Assembly (NCBI RefSeq): GCF_003259255.1
Contig: NZ_QGOL01000007.1
Span: forward strand, 124,001 to 188,000
Direction of reading: 5' to 3'
DNA from: Algoriphagus litoralis
GTDB lineage: Bacteria > Bacteroidota > Bacteroidia > Cytophagales > Cyclobacteriaceae
DNA: 64,000 nt
A model generated the notes under the pieces. It worked only from the letters and a program-made list of their open reading frames with translations. It ran no database searches and was not told where the DNA came from. The position numbers and the translations under genes are program-made. Below are positions 8,630 to 15,955 of this stretch, one piece after another (the first letter of the stretch is position 1; each line of letters opens with the position of its first letter).

Positions 8630-9193
8630 TTACCTAATCCATGTTGGGATAAACTTTACATTTTCCCAAACTCCATTCTTCAATTCGAATACAAATGCTC
8701 TACCATCTCCATAAATCTGATGGTGGTAATCAATTTCTAAATACACCCCAGTTGAATCCAGATTAAAAATGGGTTTATATACTTTGTAATAGGGCTTATC
8801 CAAATCAAGGTTATTAGGTTCGATTGTGTTTTTACCAAAATCAAATTTCTCTTTGGAAGTAGAACTTGTTAATTGGTATTTCAGATGGTTCAAGGTCTGT
8901 TTACTATTTGGAAAAAGATTCATGTCTATAGAGTTAAAAATTCCCTGCTCATTTCTAGAAAAATATTCTGGAGGAGGAAATTCAATTCCATCTTCACCTG
9001 TTTCAATAGTATAGTACACAAAAGGATAAGTATGTCCGATTATTGAAGTTCGATTTTCAAGCTCACCACTTTTAATCAAGTCATTTACCAACTTTTCCAC
9101 TAAATGATTATAGGATTTATAGACTTTCTCCTTTTTTGAGGCACAACTTGTCAAGAACATAAAAAGGAATAAGGAAATTAATCTTTGATTCAT
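8630..9193 (-). CDS. Hypothetical lipoprotein
   Basis: A 187-residue protein with a short signal peptide and lipobox (FLTSCAS, Cys17), so predicted lipid-anchored. The mature part begins with a Lys/Tyr-rich segment and has no motif I can assign. The gene is AT-richer than its neighbours (many AAA, TTA and AAT codons) and, with the adjacent toxin-antitoxin pair, forms an AT-rich patch at about 8.5-10 kb that may be acquired DNA. It is convergent with the sigma operon, about 145 bp past its stop. Confidence 0.65.
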   Translation of the reverse strand: MNQRLISLFLFMFLTSCASKKEKVYKSYNHLVEKLVNDLIKSGELENRTSIIGHTYPFVYYTIETGEDGIEFPPPEYFSRNEQGIFNSIDMNLFPNSKQTLNHLKYQLTSSTSKEKFDFGKNTIEPNNLDLDKPYYKVYKPIFNLDSTGVYLEIDYHHQIYGDGRAFVFELKNGVWENVKFIPTWIR

Positions 9194-9282
9194 TACTTTT
9201 TAAAAACAAGTTTATTATTGAACTAAAAAATCTTCATTTTTCTAAAGACTTTCCAAACCTATGAATATTACAAAAAGATAAA

Positions 9283-9624
9283 TTAAAGATTTTTTATGTT
9301 TCTAATTTCTTCTTTTAAAACAGGAAGATCATTAATTAGAATTTTCCAAAGTAAAGTAGGGTCAATGGAATCATAGGCATGAACTATCATATTCCTCAGC
9401 CCAATAATATGTTTTGAGCTCGAAATAGACACAGAAGCATCAATAAGAGTAATTTTCCTAACTGCCTCTCCGATAATTTCTAAATCTCGTTCTACTGTTC
9501 GAACAGCCATAAAATTTGAACTGAATTTTGAGTAATCCCTTGAGTTAATTTCAATCACTTGCTCCAATTCTTGGATCACTGATTCAATGTCAAGTATGAA
9601 TTTCAAAATCTTACTAGGCGGCAT
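9283..9624 (-). CDS. hepT: HepT-like (DUF86) ribonuclease toxin
   Basis: A 113-residue HEPN-domain protein of the DUF86/HepT family. The catalytic motif R-X4-H-X-Y is present as RNMIVHAY (Arg77, His82, Tyr84), which in studied systems forms a ribonuclease active site on dimerisation and is neutralised when the partner adenylylates the Tyr. The ATG at 9624 lies within the 3' end of mntA (11-nt overlap), giving the usual antitoxin-then-toxin operon order. All key residues are intact, so the system looks functional. Confidence 0.88.
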   Translation of the reverse strand: MPPSKILKFILDIESVIQELEQVIEINSRDYSKFSSNFMAVRTVERDLEIIGEAVRKITLIDASVSISSSKHIIGLRNMIVHAYDSIDPTLLWKILINDLPVLKEEIRNIKNL

Positions 9625-9922
9625 AAAGCAGGACTTTCGTGTCGTCCAATTCCTTCTTGAATACAGGGTTCTTCACTACTCTGTAGGAGACAAGATCGAC
9701 TTTTCTTAAAAACAATCTTTCCAAATCATCCTTTAGGTCAAAGAAAGCTTCTCCATGCTCTAGGGGAGAAAGATTTTCTGAAAATAAAACTGCAAAATCA
9801 AGATCGCTTGAAGCTGAAAAAGAGGTTGAAACTGCTGATCCGAATAAAAATAAGTTTGCTACAAAATGCTTTTTGCAGATCGATTCTAGCTGATTTTGCT
9901 GATTTGGTTTCAGTTTTAACAT
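9614..9922 (-). CDS. mntA: MntA-like minimal nucleotidyltransferase antitoxin
   Basis: A 102-residue minimal nucleotidyltransferase. The signature GS-X10-DXD is seen as GS at 28-29 and DLD at 40-42, within LFLFGSAVSTSF and ASSDLDFAVLF. In characterised MntA/HepT modules this enzyme transfers AMP from ATP to the Tyr of the HepT motif and so inactivates the toxin. I use ATG 9922 rather than the TTG six bases upstream, because that TTG is part of a promoter -7 box (9926-9933). It overlaps hepT by 11 nt. Confidence 0.87.
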   Translation of the reverse strand: MLKLKPNQQNQLESICKKHFVANLFLFGSAVSTSFSASSDLDFAVLFSENLSPLEHGEAFFDLKDDLERLFLRKVDLVSYRVVKNPVFKKELDDTKVLLYAA

Positions 9923-9925
9923 AAT

Positions 9926-9933
9926 CAAATATA
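9926..9933 (-). promoter_or_regulatory. Candidate -7 box (TATATTTG) of the mntA-hepT operon
   Basis: An exact match to the Bacteroidota -7 consensus TAnnTTTG, read on the minus strand, ending only 3 nt before the mntA ATG. A TTG at the -33 position is not clear. The predicted transcript would start at or next to the ATG. Confidence 0.45.
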
Positions 9934-10025
9934 AGAACGAAAGAGAAAAATTTGAGTTCCCCCTGTTCTAAACCAATATTTTTGATTCAATAAGTGCTCC
10001 TTAATGAAGATTTTCTTTAGGAAAC

Positions 10026-10056
10026 AAAAAAGCCGGGAGTGCGAACACTCACGGCT
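10026..10056 (-). terminator. Intrinsic terminator of lysS
   Basis: On the minus strand, an 11-bp stem (arms 10046-10056 and 10031-10041, one mismatch) closes a 4-nt loop and is followed by a U tract (A run at 10026-10031 on the plus strand). It lies 27 bp beyond the lysS stop. Confidence 0.8.
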
Positions 10057-10082
10057 GCAATAATAATCTACTGGTCACTAAC

Positions 10083-11786
10083 TCAGACCAAATCAACAGT
10101 CAGCATTTCCCCTTCCTTCGTCACTTTGACCACTCCCTTTTGAGTCAGTCCTTTCATAGAGACATCCCATTTCTTGCCGCTAAGACCTGATTGTGCTTTC
10201 AGATCGGGAAGTGATGCAGGGTGATTTTTGATGAGAAGCTCGAAAATCACTTTCTCATCCTCGGTCATTTCCACCGCTTTTTTCTCCGGTCTCATCTGAG
10301 GGAAGAAAAGTACTTCCTGAATCGTCGTCTTATTAGTCAGGAGCATCGTCAATCGATCGATACCAATTCCCAATCCCGAAGTCGGAGGCATCCCGTATTC
10401 CAAAGCACGAAGGAAATCTTCATCCATCGCCATGGCTTCATCATCCCCTCTTGCTGCCAGTTTCAATTGCTCCTCAAATCGCTCCCGCTGATCGATTGGA
10501 TCGTTGAGTTCGGTGTAGGCATTGGCTATTTCTTTTCCATTGACAAAAAGCTCAAATCGCTCCACCAAACCCGGCTCGGTTCTATGCTTTTTCGCCAAAG
10601 GCGTCATCTCTATCGGATAATCGGTGATGTAGGTTGGCTGAATCAAGTTGGCCTCCACTTTGGCACCAAAGATCTCGTCAATCAGCTTACCTCGACCCAT
10701 CGAATTGTCAACTTGGATTCCCAAATCCACACAAACTTGGCGGATTGCCGATTCATCCATTTTGCTTACGTCGATATTTGCAAATTCTTTGATCGAATCA
10801 TACATCGAAAGCCTTCTGTATGGTCCAGCAAAATCAATTTCTCGATCACCGACTTTTACGACCGTTTTGCCGTGGATGGATTCAGTTACTTTTTCTAGCA
10901 GTTCCTCCACCATCTCCATCATCCAGATGTAGTCTTTGTAGGCTACATAGATCTCCATGGACGTGAATTCCGGATTATGCGTGCGGTCCATGCCTTCGTT
11001 TCGGAACATTTTCCCAAACTCATAAACCCCGTCAAAACCACCAACGATCAACCTTTTCAGGTACAATTCATTGGCGATTCTCAAGAAAAGCGGCATGTCC
11101 AAGGTATTGTGGTGCGTCTGGAAAGGTCTCGCCGCTGCACCACCATGAACTGCCTGAAGAATCGGCGTCTCCACTTCCAACCATCCGTGATCATCGAAAA
11201 ATCGACGCATGTTGGAGATTATTTTTGATCGAGTGACAAAGGTCGACTTGATCTCAGGATTTACCGTCAAATCCACATATCGCTGACGATACCGAAGTTC
11301 AGGATCGGTGAATCCATCATAGACATTGCCCTCTTCGTCACGTTTTACAACAGGAAGTGGCTTTATTGACTTAGAAAGGAGCTTCAATTCAGTGACATGG
11401 AGGGAGATTTCACCGGTTTGAGTGGTGAAAATGTAGCCTTTCACCCCAACAAAATCACCTAATCCAAGCAGCTTCTTGAAAACGGTGTTGTATAAAGTCT
11501 TATCCTCGTCCGGACAGATATCATCCCGACGAACGTAGATCTGAAGAATCCCGGTGGAATCTTGGATCTCAGCAAATGATGCAGATCCCATGATCCGACG
11601 ACTCATGAGACGACCCGCGATGGATATGTCCTTGTAGTCAGTTTTTCTGTTTTCGTAGTTTCTATGAATATCCTCCGCCGTGACATTAATGGGGAAAGAT
11701 TCGGCTGGATAGGGATTGATCCCCAGAGCCATTAATTCTTCCCGGTCTTTTCTGCGTTCGAGTTCCTGTTCGCTCAAAAGTTGCAT
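10083..11786 (-). CDS. lysS: Lysyl-tRNA synthetase, class II
   Basis: Charges tRNA-Lys with lysine in the cytoplasm. 567 residues: an OB-fold anticodon-binding domain ([22 protein letters not shown], about 55-75), then the class II catalytic core with motif 1 around [11 protein letters not shown], motif 2 [15 protein letters not shown] and motif 3 [13 protein letters not shown]. The enzyme normally ends soon after motif 3 (near FFPQMRPE). This one carries about 65 more residues resembling a small winged-helix domain ([17 protein letters not shown], then [12 protein letters not shown]), an extension I recall from Bacteroidota LysRS. Single gene with its own terminator. Confidence 0.96.
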   Translation of the reverse strand: MQLLSEQELERRKDREELMALGINPYPAESFPINVTAEDIHRNYENRKTDYKDISIAGRLMSRRIMGSASFAEIQDSTGILQIYVRRDDICPDEDKTLYNTVFKKLLGLGDFVGVKGYIFTTQTGEISLHVTELKLLSKSIKPLPVVKRDEEGNVYDGFTDPELRYRQRYVDLTVNPEIKSTFVTRSKIISNMRRFFDDHGWLEVETPILQAVHGGAAARPFQTHHNTLDMPLFLRIANELYLKRLIVGGFDGVYEFGKMFRNEGMDRTHNPEFTSMEIYVAYKDYIWMMEMVEELLEKVTESIHGKTVVKVGDREIDFAGPYRRLSMYDSIKEFANIDVSKMDESAIRQVCVDLGIQVDNSMGRGKLIDEIFGAKVEANLIQPTYITDYPIEMTPLAKKHRTEPGLVERFELFVNGKEIANAYTELNDPIDQRERFEEQLKLAARGDDEAMAMDEDFLRALEYGMPPTSGLGIGIDRLTMLLTNKTTIQEVLFFPQMRPEKKAVEMTEDEKVIFELLIKNHPASLPDLKAQSGLSGKKWDVSMKGLTQKGVVKVTKEGEMLTVDLV

Positions 11787-11873
11787 TTTTATGATTTGAT
11801 ATTTGATATTTGAAATTTAATTAAGCGGGAAGACCGAAGTTCGAACCTAACTACCCTCTACCACTACCTATTT

Positions 11874-11965
11874 ACTATTAACTATTAACTATTAAGGCTT
11901 CGACTCCGCTCAGCCTGACAGAACTGATCACTGCGACTGCCTACTGAATACTGAATACTGATCAC
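11874..11965. repeat. Repeat-rich spacer: two tandem 7-mers and a dispersed repeat copy
   Basis: Between lysS and proline dehydrogenase lie three perfect tandem copies of ACTATTA (11874-11894), then one copy of a dispersed repeat GGCTTCGACTCCGCTCAGCC (11896-11915, continuing TGACA), then three tandem copies of TACTGAA with the last one diverging (11942-11962) that run into the proline dehydrogenase stop codon. Copies of the dispersed motif recur at 62980-62999 (inverted, 20/20) and 63108-63125 (partial). No coding potential. Confidence 0.75.
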
Positions 11966-13134
11966 TTCTTCCTTCTCCTCATCTCTCGCTTGATCAGGTC
12001 AAACTCCCTGCTGCTTTGACCGGCGATGGATGTGTTCTCAGAAGCTCTTCTAGTGAGGTAAGGCATTACTTTTTCTACCGGACCGTAGGGAACGTACTTC
12101 ACTACTCGGTAGCCTGCCTTTGCCAAATTGAATGAAATATTATCGCTCATCCCGTATAGCTGGGAGAAATAAATACGATCCGAAACAGGATCAATGTTAT
12201 GAAGATTCATCAAGCGGGTTAAAGCCAAATTACTCTTCTCATTGTGAGATGCGCAGACTAAGTAAATACCATTTTCGACACAGTATTCAATGGCGGCATC
12301 GTAATCCCGGTCTGTAGCAGCTTTAGTTGGCTGGATAGGATCTCGATATCCCAACTCTTCTGCACGTTCTCTCTCCTTCTCCATGTAGGCTCCACGTACT
12401 GGTTTTGCGCCAAATAAATAGCCCTTACTTTTTGCCATCTCCGCCGATTTCTTCAATCGCTCCAGCGAATCGTGACGATACATTTGATAGGTATTGTACA
12501 CGACGCAGCGTTCTTTATTGTATTTCTCCATGGCTTCGTAGGCCAAGTCGTCGATGACGTTTTGAAACCAGCTTTCTTCTGCATCCACCAGAATTTTCAG
12601 CCCTAGATCATGTGCAGCTTTGCAAAGTCGATCGACACGAGCTTTCATCCGATTAAAGGCAGCCAACTCCTCCCCTTTCAGTAGCTCACCATCCTGGACT
12701 TTGACCATCAACTGATAATCGCCCAATCCCGTCACTTTAAAGACACCAAACGGCATGTAATCCGTCTTGGCAGATTCGACCAAAGTCTGATAGATCTCCT
12801 CTGTAGTGGCATCAAAACTAGCCTCATCCCCTTTTCCCTCTACAGACAGGTCCAGAATGGAATGAACGCCATATTTCGCTAAGTGCTTGCAGGCTTGAAC
12901 GCTTTCGGCGATGGTCTCGCCACCACAAAAGTGTCCAAACATGGTTTTCTTCATGATTCCTTTGACAGGAATTTTCAGTTTAAAAGCAAGATTAGCCAGG
13001 GCAATGCCAAGATCTGAGATAAGATTATTGTTCAGCGTAGCAAAAATCAGGTACATTTTCCTGAGTTCAGCATTGCTTTTGGAAGCGAAAGCTACTTCCA
13101 GATTTTCAAAAGAAATTTTGGGTATGACGGGCAT
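11962..13134 (-). CDS. Proline dehydrogenase
   Basis: FAD-dependent proline oxidase giving pyrroline-5-carboxylate, with electrons passed to the quinone pool; first step of proline catabolism. 390 residues from ATG 13134; a TTG at 13164 would add ten residues but overlaps a -7 promoter box. Family features include FGHFCGGETI near residue 65, the barrel strands LGLKILVDAEESWFQ and GAKPVRGAYMEKER (the RxxY segment), and the C-terminal YLTRRASENTSIAGQ substrate-binding helix. It is a monofunctional enzyme, not the fused PutA; no P5C dehydrogenase gene is adjacent. Confidence 0.93.
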   Translation of the reverse strand: MPVIPKISFENLEVAFASKSNAELRKMYLIFATLNNNLISDLGIALANLAFKLKIPVKGIMKKTMFGHFCGGETIAESVQACKHLAKYGVHSILDLSVEGKGDEASFDATTEEIYQTLVESAKTDYMPFGVFKVTGLGDYQLMVKVQDGELLKGEELAAFNRMKARVDRLCKAAHDLGLKILVDAEESWFQNVIDDLAYEAMEKYNKERCVVYNTYQMYRHDSLERLKKSAEMAKSKGYLFGAKPVRGAYMEKERERAEELGYRDPIQPTKAATDRDYDAAIEYCVENGIYLVCASHNEKSNLALTRLMNLHNIDPVSDRIYFSQLYGMSDNISFNLAKAGYRVVKYVPYGPVEKVMPYLTRRASENTSIAGQSSREFDLIKREMRRRKK

Positions 13135-13152
13135 ATCACGCAAATAAGGTGG

Positions 13153-13160
13153 CAAAGATA
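13153..13160 (-). promoter_or_regulatory. -7 box (TATCTTTG) of proline dehydrogenase
   Basis: Exact TAnnTTTG match on the minus strand, 18 nt before the ATG at 13134, giving an expected 5' leader of about 15 nt. The -33 TTG is not well conserved. Confidence 0.45.
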
Positions 13161-13513
13161 TCAAAAAAACTGCTCTAACAGGGCTTTTGTTCGGGTATTT
13201 GACGGGTCATTGCCAGAGTAAAAAGTCTATCTTCTTAAGAGTTTGAAGTCTTTTACTCAGGTTTTTAAACTCCGCCCACCTGACATTCAAATTTTCAAAC
13301 CTTTCAAGTAAGAAAACATACCAATTTTCCTTTTACCAAATAATCAATCATGAAATAGAAAGAAATTCAAAATTATTTTTTCAAAATATTTCATCAATTA
13401 ACCAAATAAAATAAAAATATTATTCTGTTTAGATCAAAATTAGCTGTCCATTTAGCGAAAAACCAAAGATTCTAACTCGGATTTATCGAATAGTTAAAAA
13501 AATGACTGAAAAT
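13161..13513. other. AT-rich divergent intergenic region
   Basis: About 350 bp between the divergent proline dehydrogenase and aromatic operon. It is strongly AT-rich (runs of A/T at about 13365-13435) and contains no open reading frame or RNA gene I can support. It presumably carries upstream promoter or regulator sites, but I cannot name an operator. Confidence 0.5.
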
Positions 13514-13548
13514 TAATTTTGTTTTTAAACTGTCGCCTTTTACTTTTG
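13514..13548 (+). promoter_or_regulatory. Promoter region of the aromatic amino-acid operon
   Basis: Two overlapping candidates. The better has a -33 TTTTG (13517-13521), a 19-nt spacer and a -7 TACTTTTG (13541-13548); both boxes match the Bacteroidota consensus, but the transcript would then begin at about the leader-peptide ATG (13553). The other uses TAATTTTG (13514-13521) as -7 box without a clear -33 and would give a 5' leader of about 25 nt. Confidence 0.55.
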
Positions 13549-13552
13549 AAAC

Positions 13553-13648
13553 ATGTTAATCACAGCAGCGATCTATTTTACCTTCTTTTACTTTTACTTT
13601 CGAAGCCAAAATCGAATCGGAGCTGTGTATGTCCTAGCCAAAAACTAA
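13553..13648 (+). CDS. Phe/Tyr-rich leader peptide of the aromatic operon attenuator
   Basis: A 31-codon open frame from ATG 13553 to TAA 13646-13648. Residues 8-16 read YFTFFYFYF: five Phe and three Tyr in nine codons. It directly precedes a factor-independent terminator and the Phe/Tyr biosynthesis operon. That composition upstream of these genes is the hallmark of a translated attenuator leader, as in pheA and pheST leaders of enterobacteria. Shortage of charged tRNA-Phe or tRNA-Tyr would stall the ribosome at about 13574-13600. The peptide is too short for standard gene callers. Confidence 0.85.
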   Translation: MLITAAIYFTFFYFYFRSQNRIGAVYVLAKN

Positions 13649-13696
13649 AAAAAATATAACACACAAAAGCCCGATTCGAAAGAGTCGGGCTTTTTT
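13599..13696 (+). promoter_or_regulatory. Phe/Tyr transcription attenuator (alternative RNA hairpins)
   Basis: Terminator: arms 13668-13677 and 13682-13691 give a 10-bp stem with one wobble and a GAAA tetraloop, then six Ts (13691-13696). Antiterminator: TCGAATCGG (13612-13620, inside the leader coding region) is perfectly complementary over 9 nt to CCGATTCGA (13671-13679), the 5' arm and loop edge of the terminator. A short protecting hairpin TTCGA/TCGAA (13599-13603 with 13612-13616) can sequester the antiterminator strand. A ribosome stalled on the Phe/Tyr codons would disrupt the protecting hairpin and free 13612-13620, favouring read-through; normal translation over this segment favours termination. 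Confidence 0.82.
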
Positions 13697-13716
13697 CATT
13701 TAAAACGCTCAACACT

Positions 13717-14814
13717 ATGAAGCCGCACAAACAAATCAAAGATTGGGGATTGGGTTTGACCACCCCGCTGATTATCGCAGGTCCTTGCTCTGCAGAGACT
13801 CCAGAACAGATCGAGCAGATCTGCAAAGAAATGAAAGAAGTCAATATGGTTCCCCAGCTTTTCAGAGCAGGAATCTGGAAACCGAGAACCAGACCGGGGT
13901 CCTTTGAAGGCGTGGGGGAAGAAGGTTTGAAGTGGATGGAGATCGTTCGCCATCATCTGAATATTCCTGTCACTGTAGAAGTTGGCAATGCTTCCCACGT
14001 GGAATTAGCCCTAAAACACAAAGTTGATGTCCTCTGGATCGGTGCGCGCACCACTGTAAATCCGTTTGCAGTTCAGGAAATTGCAGAAGCCCTCAGAGGT
14101 GTAGATGTCCCAGTCATGATCAAAAACCCAATGAACCCAGATCTAGAACTTTGGATGGGTGCTTTGGAAAGAATGTATGCTGTCGGCATCGATAAACTCG
14201 CTGCCATTCACAGAGGCTTCTCTGATGCGTATGATAAGCGCTACAGAAACAAACCAAACTGGTCTATGCCGATTCACCTGAAGCGTGAATGGACTGGAAT
14301 GGAAGTCATCAATGACCCTTCACACATTGTGGGAAGAAGAGACGGCCTGCTGGAAGTAGCGCAAAGTGCTATGAACTTTGGCCTGGATGGCCTAATGATC
14401 GAAACTCACCATGATCCGGATAAAGCTTGGTCAGATGCCAAGCAGCAAGTAACACCTGCCAGACTGAAAGAAATGATCAGTTCGATCGACTTCAAGACTC
14501 CACTTGAAAACATGAAGCCAGACGAAAGGCTACAAGACCTCCGTCGTGCAGTAGATCATTTGGACGATCAATTGTTGGATATTCTTCAGGAAAGATTTGC
14601 AGTAATCGATCAGATCGGAGCGCATAAGCGTGAGCATCATTTGACTGTATTTCAGTCAGACCGCTGGAAAGATGTCATGGAAAGCCGGACCCAAAAAGGT
14701 GTAGCCAAGCATTTGAGTGAAAAATTCATGAAAGAGTTGCTTTATTGTATCCATGAGGAATCAGTAAAACGCCAGGAAAAACAACTGAGAGAGGCTGAGC
14801 CTGTTAAGAAATAA
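13717..14814 (+). CDS. Bifunctional DAHP synthase / chorismate mutase (type II)
   Basis: Catalyses the first step of the shikimate pathway (PEP + erythrose-4-phosphate to DAHP) and, in its C-terminal domain, chorismate to prephenate. 365 residues. The DAHP synthase domain (about 1-255) has LIIAGPCSAET, GIWKPRTRPGSFEG, VDVLWIGARTTVNPF and GLMIETHHDPDKAWSDA. The AroQ-type chorismate mutase domain (about 270-350) starts LRRAVDHLDDQLLDIL and has the typical helices with Arg and Lys residues. The fusion is standard in Bacteroidota and plausibly gives feedback control through the mutase domain. First structural gene after the attenuator, 20 bp beyond its T tract. Confidence 0.95.
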   Translation: MKPHKQIKDWGLGLTTPLIIAGPCSAETPEQIEQICKEMKEVNMVPQLFRAGIWKPRTRPGSFEGVGEEGLKWMEIVRHHLNIPVTVEVGNASHVELALKHKVDVLWIGARTTVNPFAVQEIAEALRGVDVPVMIKNPMNPDLELWMGALERMYAVGIDKLAAIHRGFSDAYDKRYRNKPNWSMPIHLKREWTGMEVINDPSHIVGRRDGLLEVAQSAMNFGLDGLMIETHHDPDKAWSDAKQQVTPARLKEMISSIDFKTPLENMKPDERLQDLRRAVDHLDDQLLDILQERFAVIDQIGAHKREHHLTVFQSDRWKDVMESRTQKGVAKHLSEKFMKELLYCIHEESVKRQEKQLREAEPVKK

Positions 14815-14829
14815 TCTGCTCTCAAATCT

Positions 14830-14860
14830 GGAAGGCAGTTACTCATGGTGACTGCTTTCC
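14830..14860 (+). other. Intercistronic RNA hairpin between DAHP synthase and aroB
   Basis: Arms 14830-14842 and 14848-14860 pair over 13 bp (two G-T wobbles) with a 5-nt loop. It is followed by a pyrimidine-rich stretch, not an uninterrupted T tract, so it looks like a weak terminator, RNA-processing site or stabiliser in the 79-bp gap, the only sizeable gap in the operon. Confidence 0.55.
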
Positions 14861-14893
14861 TTACCTTTAAACTTCTACCAACTTCCTTAAACC

Positions 14894-15937
14894 TTGGATC
14901 CTGTCATTTTCACTTCCGAAGCAGCAAATGCCCTTTCGGGAGTATTAGCGCAAGTCAATTTTTCTCGATTAGTGGTATTGACCGATTCCAATACACAGGC
15001 ACATTGCCTCCCGCTAGTCAATGGAATTTTACCCAACGACACGATATACATCAGCGTCGAACCCGGCGAAATCCACAAAAACCTCGAGACCTGCAAGCAA
15101 ATCTGGTCAGAAATGACCGAAGCAGCGCTGGACCGGAAAGCACTAATGCTAAATCTAGGAGGCGGTGTGGTCACAGATATGGGCGGCTTTTGCGCCAGCT
15201 TGTATAAACGCGGAATCCGATTCATCAATATGCCCACTACGCTACTCTCCCAAGTTGATGCAAGTGTCGGGGGGAAATTGGGAGTGGATTTCAAAGGATT
15301 AAAAAATCACTTGGGCGTCTTCAATGAACCCGAAACGGTCATCATCGCACCGGAATTTCTTCAAACTTTGCCAAAGGCAGAGCTTCGATCCGGGTATGCA
15401 GAAATCCTGAAACACGGATTGATACGTGATAAAGCCTACTTCGAAAAACTAAAAACTGAAAACTGGGATTCTCAGGACTGGGAGAGCTTGATCAGGCACT
15501 CTGTTGGGATCAAAAAAGCCGTAGTAGAAGCCGATCCAAAAGAAGCAGGGCTTCGAAAAATCCTCAATTTTGGTCATACGATCGGACATGCATTTGAGTC
15601 CTACTTTTTAGATTCAGAAAATCACCTGCTTCATGGTGAAGCAATTGCTTTGGGAATGATTTGCGAGGGATTTCTTTCTTTTCAAAAGATCGGGTTCAGT
15701 TTTGAAGAACTTGATCAACTCACCAAAATGATGCTTCAGATCTATGGAAAAGTAGAATTCTCCGAAGAGCATCTAAACCCAATCCTCGATCTATGCCTTC
15801 AGGACAAAAAAAATGAGGGAAGCACGCTACTTTTTTCCCTACTAAATTCAATTGGCGACTGCGATTACAATATCCAGGTGAATCGAGAAGAAATACGAGA
15901 AGCCATCCAATATTATCACAATCTTAAAACGGCCTGA
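14894..15937 (+). CDS. aroB: 3-dehydroquinate synthase
   Basis: NAD- and metal-dependent conversion of DAHP to 3-dehydroquinate. 347 residues. Motifs include LMLNLGGGVVTDMGGFCAS (NAD loop), FINMPTTLLSQVDASVGGK, LKNHLGVF, RSGYAEILKHGLI and metal-binding NFGHTIGHAFES and HGEAIALGM. The start must be TTG 14894: an in-frame stop lies one codon upstream (14888-14890) and there is no ATG near the expected N-terminus. The weak start may hold AroB output below that of its neighbours. Confidence 0.94.
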   Translation: MDPVIFTSEAANALSGVLAQVNFSRLVVLTDSNTQAHCLPLVNGILPNDTIYISVEPGEIHKNLETCKQIWSEMTEAALDRKALMLNLGGGVVTDMGGFCASLYKRGIRFINMPTTLLSQVDASVGGKLGVDFKGLKNHLGVFNEPETVIIAPEFLQTLPKAELRSGYAEILKHGLIRDKAYFEKLKTENWDSQDWESLIRHSVGIKKAVVEADPKEAGLRKILNFGHTIGHAFESYFLDSENHLLHGEAIALGMICEGFLSFQKIGFSFEELDQLTKMMLQIYGKVEFSEEHLNPILDLCLQDKKNEGSTLLFSLLNSIGDCDYNIQVNREEIREAIQYYHNLKTA

Positions 15938-15955
15938 GCCTTGAATACTCATACC

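Noticed and set aside
14845-15207. 120-codon frame inside the aroB region
   Set aside because: It lies entirely in another frame of aroB, whose motifs are complete; it is a shadow frame.
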